Shown: positions 62,654 through 64,000 of the stretch, piece by piece
Layout: each line of letters begins with the position of its first letter
Numbering within the stretch: the first letter of the stretch is position 1
Assembly (NCBI GenBank): GCA_000403295.2
Contig: KE159610.1
Coordinates: 167,387 to 231,386 of the forward strand
From: Lachnospiraceae bacterium M18-1
Lineage (GTDB): Bacteria > Bacillota > Clostridia > Lachnospirales > Lachnospiraceae
Reading direction: 5' to 3'
Length of the DNA: 64,000 bases
Notes under the pieces: generated by a model
Database searches by the model: none
The model's input: only the letters and a program-made list of their open reading frames with translations
What the model was told of the DNA's origin: nothing
Made by a program: the position numbers and the translations under genes

Positions 62654-63280
62654 TCAAGCATTCTCGTCAGATTTTTGGTAAAGGTTTTGAATTTCCCTGT
62701 TGATATCCTCATAGCGAAAGCCCTTCCGGGACAGATAACCGCACAATTTGCGCACTTCTTCCCTTGAAGCATGGGCAAGATCCATCCGTTTTTTCTCGAT
62801 AATGCGGCGGATAGCGTCCCCTTCCCCCTCCTCTGGATAGCAGGATGCAAATGCCTCCTCAATCTGCTCCTGGGGCACGCCCTTATTGCAGAGCAGAGCA
62901 TAAATTTCCTTTTTGCTCTTTTTATCCCTTCTGCTCTCGATAAAGCTTTCCGCATACCGCAGGTCATTGAGATACCCGAAAGAGCGGACATAGGCAAGGG
63001 CTTCTTCTACAATATCTTCCGGGTAGAGCCCCTGTCTCAGCTTCTCCCGCAGACCCGATTCTGTCCGGGCCATATCCGTAAGAAGATGCATGGCACGCAG
63101 CTTTGCGCGCTTTAAGATCACGTCTTTCCGAATCTTCTGGTATGTCTCTTCCGGCAGTTCTTCGTCCTCCTCAATCCCGAATCGGGATAACTCCTTTTTA
63201 TATAACACGAAGGCGAACTCTCCGTCCAGCTCTACCCTGTACTTTGCTTTTGTCAGTTCCTCTACTTTTGTTACGGTCAT
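62654..63280 (-). CDS. recX: Regulatory protein RecX
   Basis: About 208 residues of tandem three-helix repeats, the RecX fold (ALRAMHLLTDMARTESGLREKLRQGLYPEDIVEEAL and following YAESFIESRRDKKSKKEIYALLCNKGVPQEQIEEA). It binds RecA filaments and limits recombinase activity. The ATG at 63280, 7 bases after GAGG, is preferred over a TTG two codons upstream. It lies 16 bp after recA, so the two are co-transcribed. Confidence 0.94.
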   Translation of the reverse strand: MTVTKVEELTKAKYRVELDGEFAFVLYKKELSRFGIEEDEELPEETYQKIRKDVILKRAKLRAMHLLTDMARTESGLREKLRQGLYPEDIVEEALAYVRSFGYLNDLRYAESFIESRRDKKSKKEIYALLCNKGVPQEQIEEAFASCYPEEGEGDAIRRIIEKKRMDLAHASREEVRKLCGYLSRKGFRYEDINREIQNLYQKSDENA

Positions 63281-63296
63281 CGCCAAACCTCAATTC

Positions 63297-64000
63297 TCAT
63301 TCCGCAGGCTTTTCTTCCGCCTTAGAAGCACTTCCTGAGTCCGCCTTTCCTTTGGTCTTTTCCGTGCCCTTCTCCTCGGCCTTTCCCTTTGGCTTCAGCT
63401 TCAGGTCGTCGGCACCGCCGTCCTTTGCATCCTCTTCCAAGCTGTAGTGCTCCCGAACCTTCTTCTCGATCTCCTCCATGATCTCTGGATTGGCTTCCAG
63501 ATAAGTCTTAGCGTTCTCACGGCCCTGGCCGATCTTATTGCCTTCATAGGCATACCAGGAGCCGCTCTTCTTGATCACATCGATACTGACTGCCAAATCC
63601 AGAACATCCCCGGACCGGGAGATTCCCTTTCCGAACATGATATCAAATTCTGCCTCTTTGAATGGAGGTGCGATCTTATTCTTCACGATCTTGATTCGGG
63701 TACGGTTTCCGACCATCTCCCCGCTCTGCTTTAATGTCTCGATCTTGCGCACATCCATCCGGACGGAAGCATAGAACTTTAAAGCGCGCCCGCCTGTGGT
63801 CGTCTCCGGATTCCCGAACATCACTCCCACCTTTTCACGGAGCTGGTTGATAAAGATCACCACACAGTTGGACTTGCTGATCACCGGAGTCAGCTTCCGA
63901 AGTGCCTGAGACATCAGGCGGGCCTGCAGTCCCACATGGCTGTCCCCCATATCCCCTTCGATCTCCTGACGGGGTACCAGAGCCGCGACAGAGTCGATCA
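63297..64000 (-). CDS. recA: Recombinase RecA, N-terminal part beyond window
   Basis: The frame enters from the window's right edge and ends at 63297. The visible part begins [16 protein letters not shown] (Walker B region) and continues [20 protein letters not shown] (L1), [34 protein letters not shown] (L2 and the KFY segment), and a C-terminal domain with a long acidic and Lys-rich tail ([17 protein letters not shown]). The Walker A end lies outside. RecA drives homologous recombination and the SOS response. It is followed by recX. Confidence 0.97.
   Translation of the reverse strand, partial: IDSVAALVPRQEIEGDMGDSHVGLQARLMSQALRKLTPVISKSNCVVIFINQLREKVGVMFGNPETTTGGRALKFYASVRMDVRKIETLKQSGEMVGNRTRIKIVKNKIAPPFKEAEFDIMFGKGISRSGDVLDLAVSIDVIKKSGSWYAYEGNKIGQGRENAKTYLEANPEIMEEIEKKVREHYSLEEDAKDGGADDLKLKPKGKAEEKGTEKTKGKADSGSASKAEEKPAE

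Overview
The window is chromosomal DNA of an anaerobic, spore-forming Firmicute, most likely a member of the Lachnospiraceae (Clostridium cluster XIVa). The evidence is a four-subunit ferredoxin-dependent 2-oxoacid oxidoreductase, a gap-pgk-tpiA-gpmI glycolytic run, RNase Y, RecX, RqcH, SpoVB- and SpoIIM-type sporulation proteins, BclA-like collagen proteins, strong GGAGG ribosome binding sites and ECF-type BioY. Most genes lie on the minus strand. I see no tRNA, rRNA, CRISPR array, prophage or intact insertion sequence. The species is not determined.

Layout: (1) 1-2975, an exosporium-type locus of two collagen-like proteins around a TPR glycosyltransferase. (2) 3262-5156, an esterase followed by small or decayed genes, including membrane-protein and TetR remnants. 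(3) 5231-21035, a long catabolic cluster. It has a LacI-type regulator, a sugar-type ABC importer, two tandem ADP-ribosylglycohydrolase-family enzymes, a PfkB-type kinase with an altered catalytic motif, an atypical nucleoside phosphorylase, a double-SIS protein and YjbQ. It ends in a nucleoside hydrolase, a double-domain nucleoside deoxyribosyltransferase and DeoD. It looks like an uptake and breakdown route for an N-ribosyl or related glycoside and is the best candidate here for an undescribed pathway. (4) 21059-25399, adenine deaminase, Tag glycosylase, DUF1284 and BioY; a BirA-type operator overlaps the bioY promoter. (5) 25752-34030, rqcH, a lipoprotein, a DUF815 ATPase, pheA, then pyrB-pyrI preceded by a 75-codon leader ORF that overlaps the pyrB start, then a DAHP synthase. 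(6) 34078-36195, RNase P RNA, RNase HI, a metallo-beta-lactamase-fold protein and a MogA-like protein. (7) 36324-47116, an MTA/SAH deaminase and PunA, the porGDAB operon and the glycolytic genes, with a structured dispersed repeat between gap and pgk. (8) 47341-53195, a histidinol-phosphatase-like PHP protein, mnmA-nifU-nifS-iscR and a SpoVB flippase. (9) 53309-59509, a complete vanG-type cluster (vanR, vanS, vanG, vanXY, vanT). (10) 59525-64000, a SpoIIM-like protein, a Nudix hydrolase, rny, recX and the 3' part of recA.

How the parts work together: purine and nucleoside salvage recurs (DeoD, PunA, nucleoside hydrolase, adenine deaminase, MTA/SAH deaminase). Pyruvate made by the glycolytic genes can be oxidised by the adjacent Por complex. 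MnmA sits with the NifS/NifU sulfur-transfer machinery and its Rrf2-type regulator. The van genes encode all enzymes needed to replace D-Ala-D-Ala precursors with D-Ala-D-Ser, plus a dedicated two-component system, embedded among housekeeping genes.
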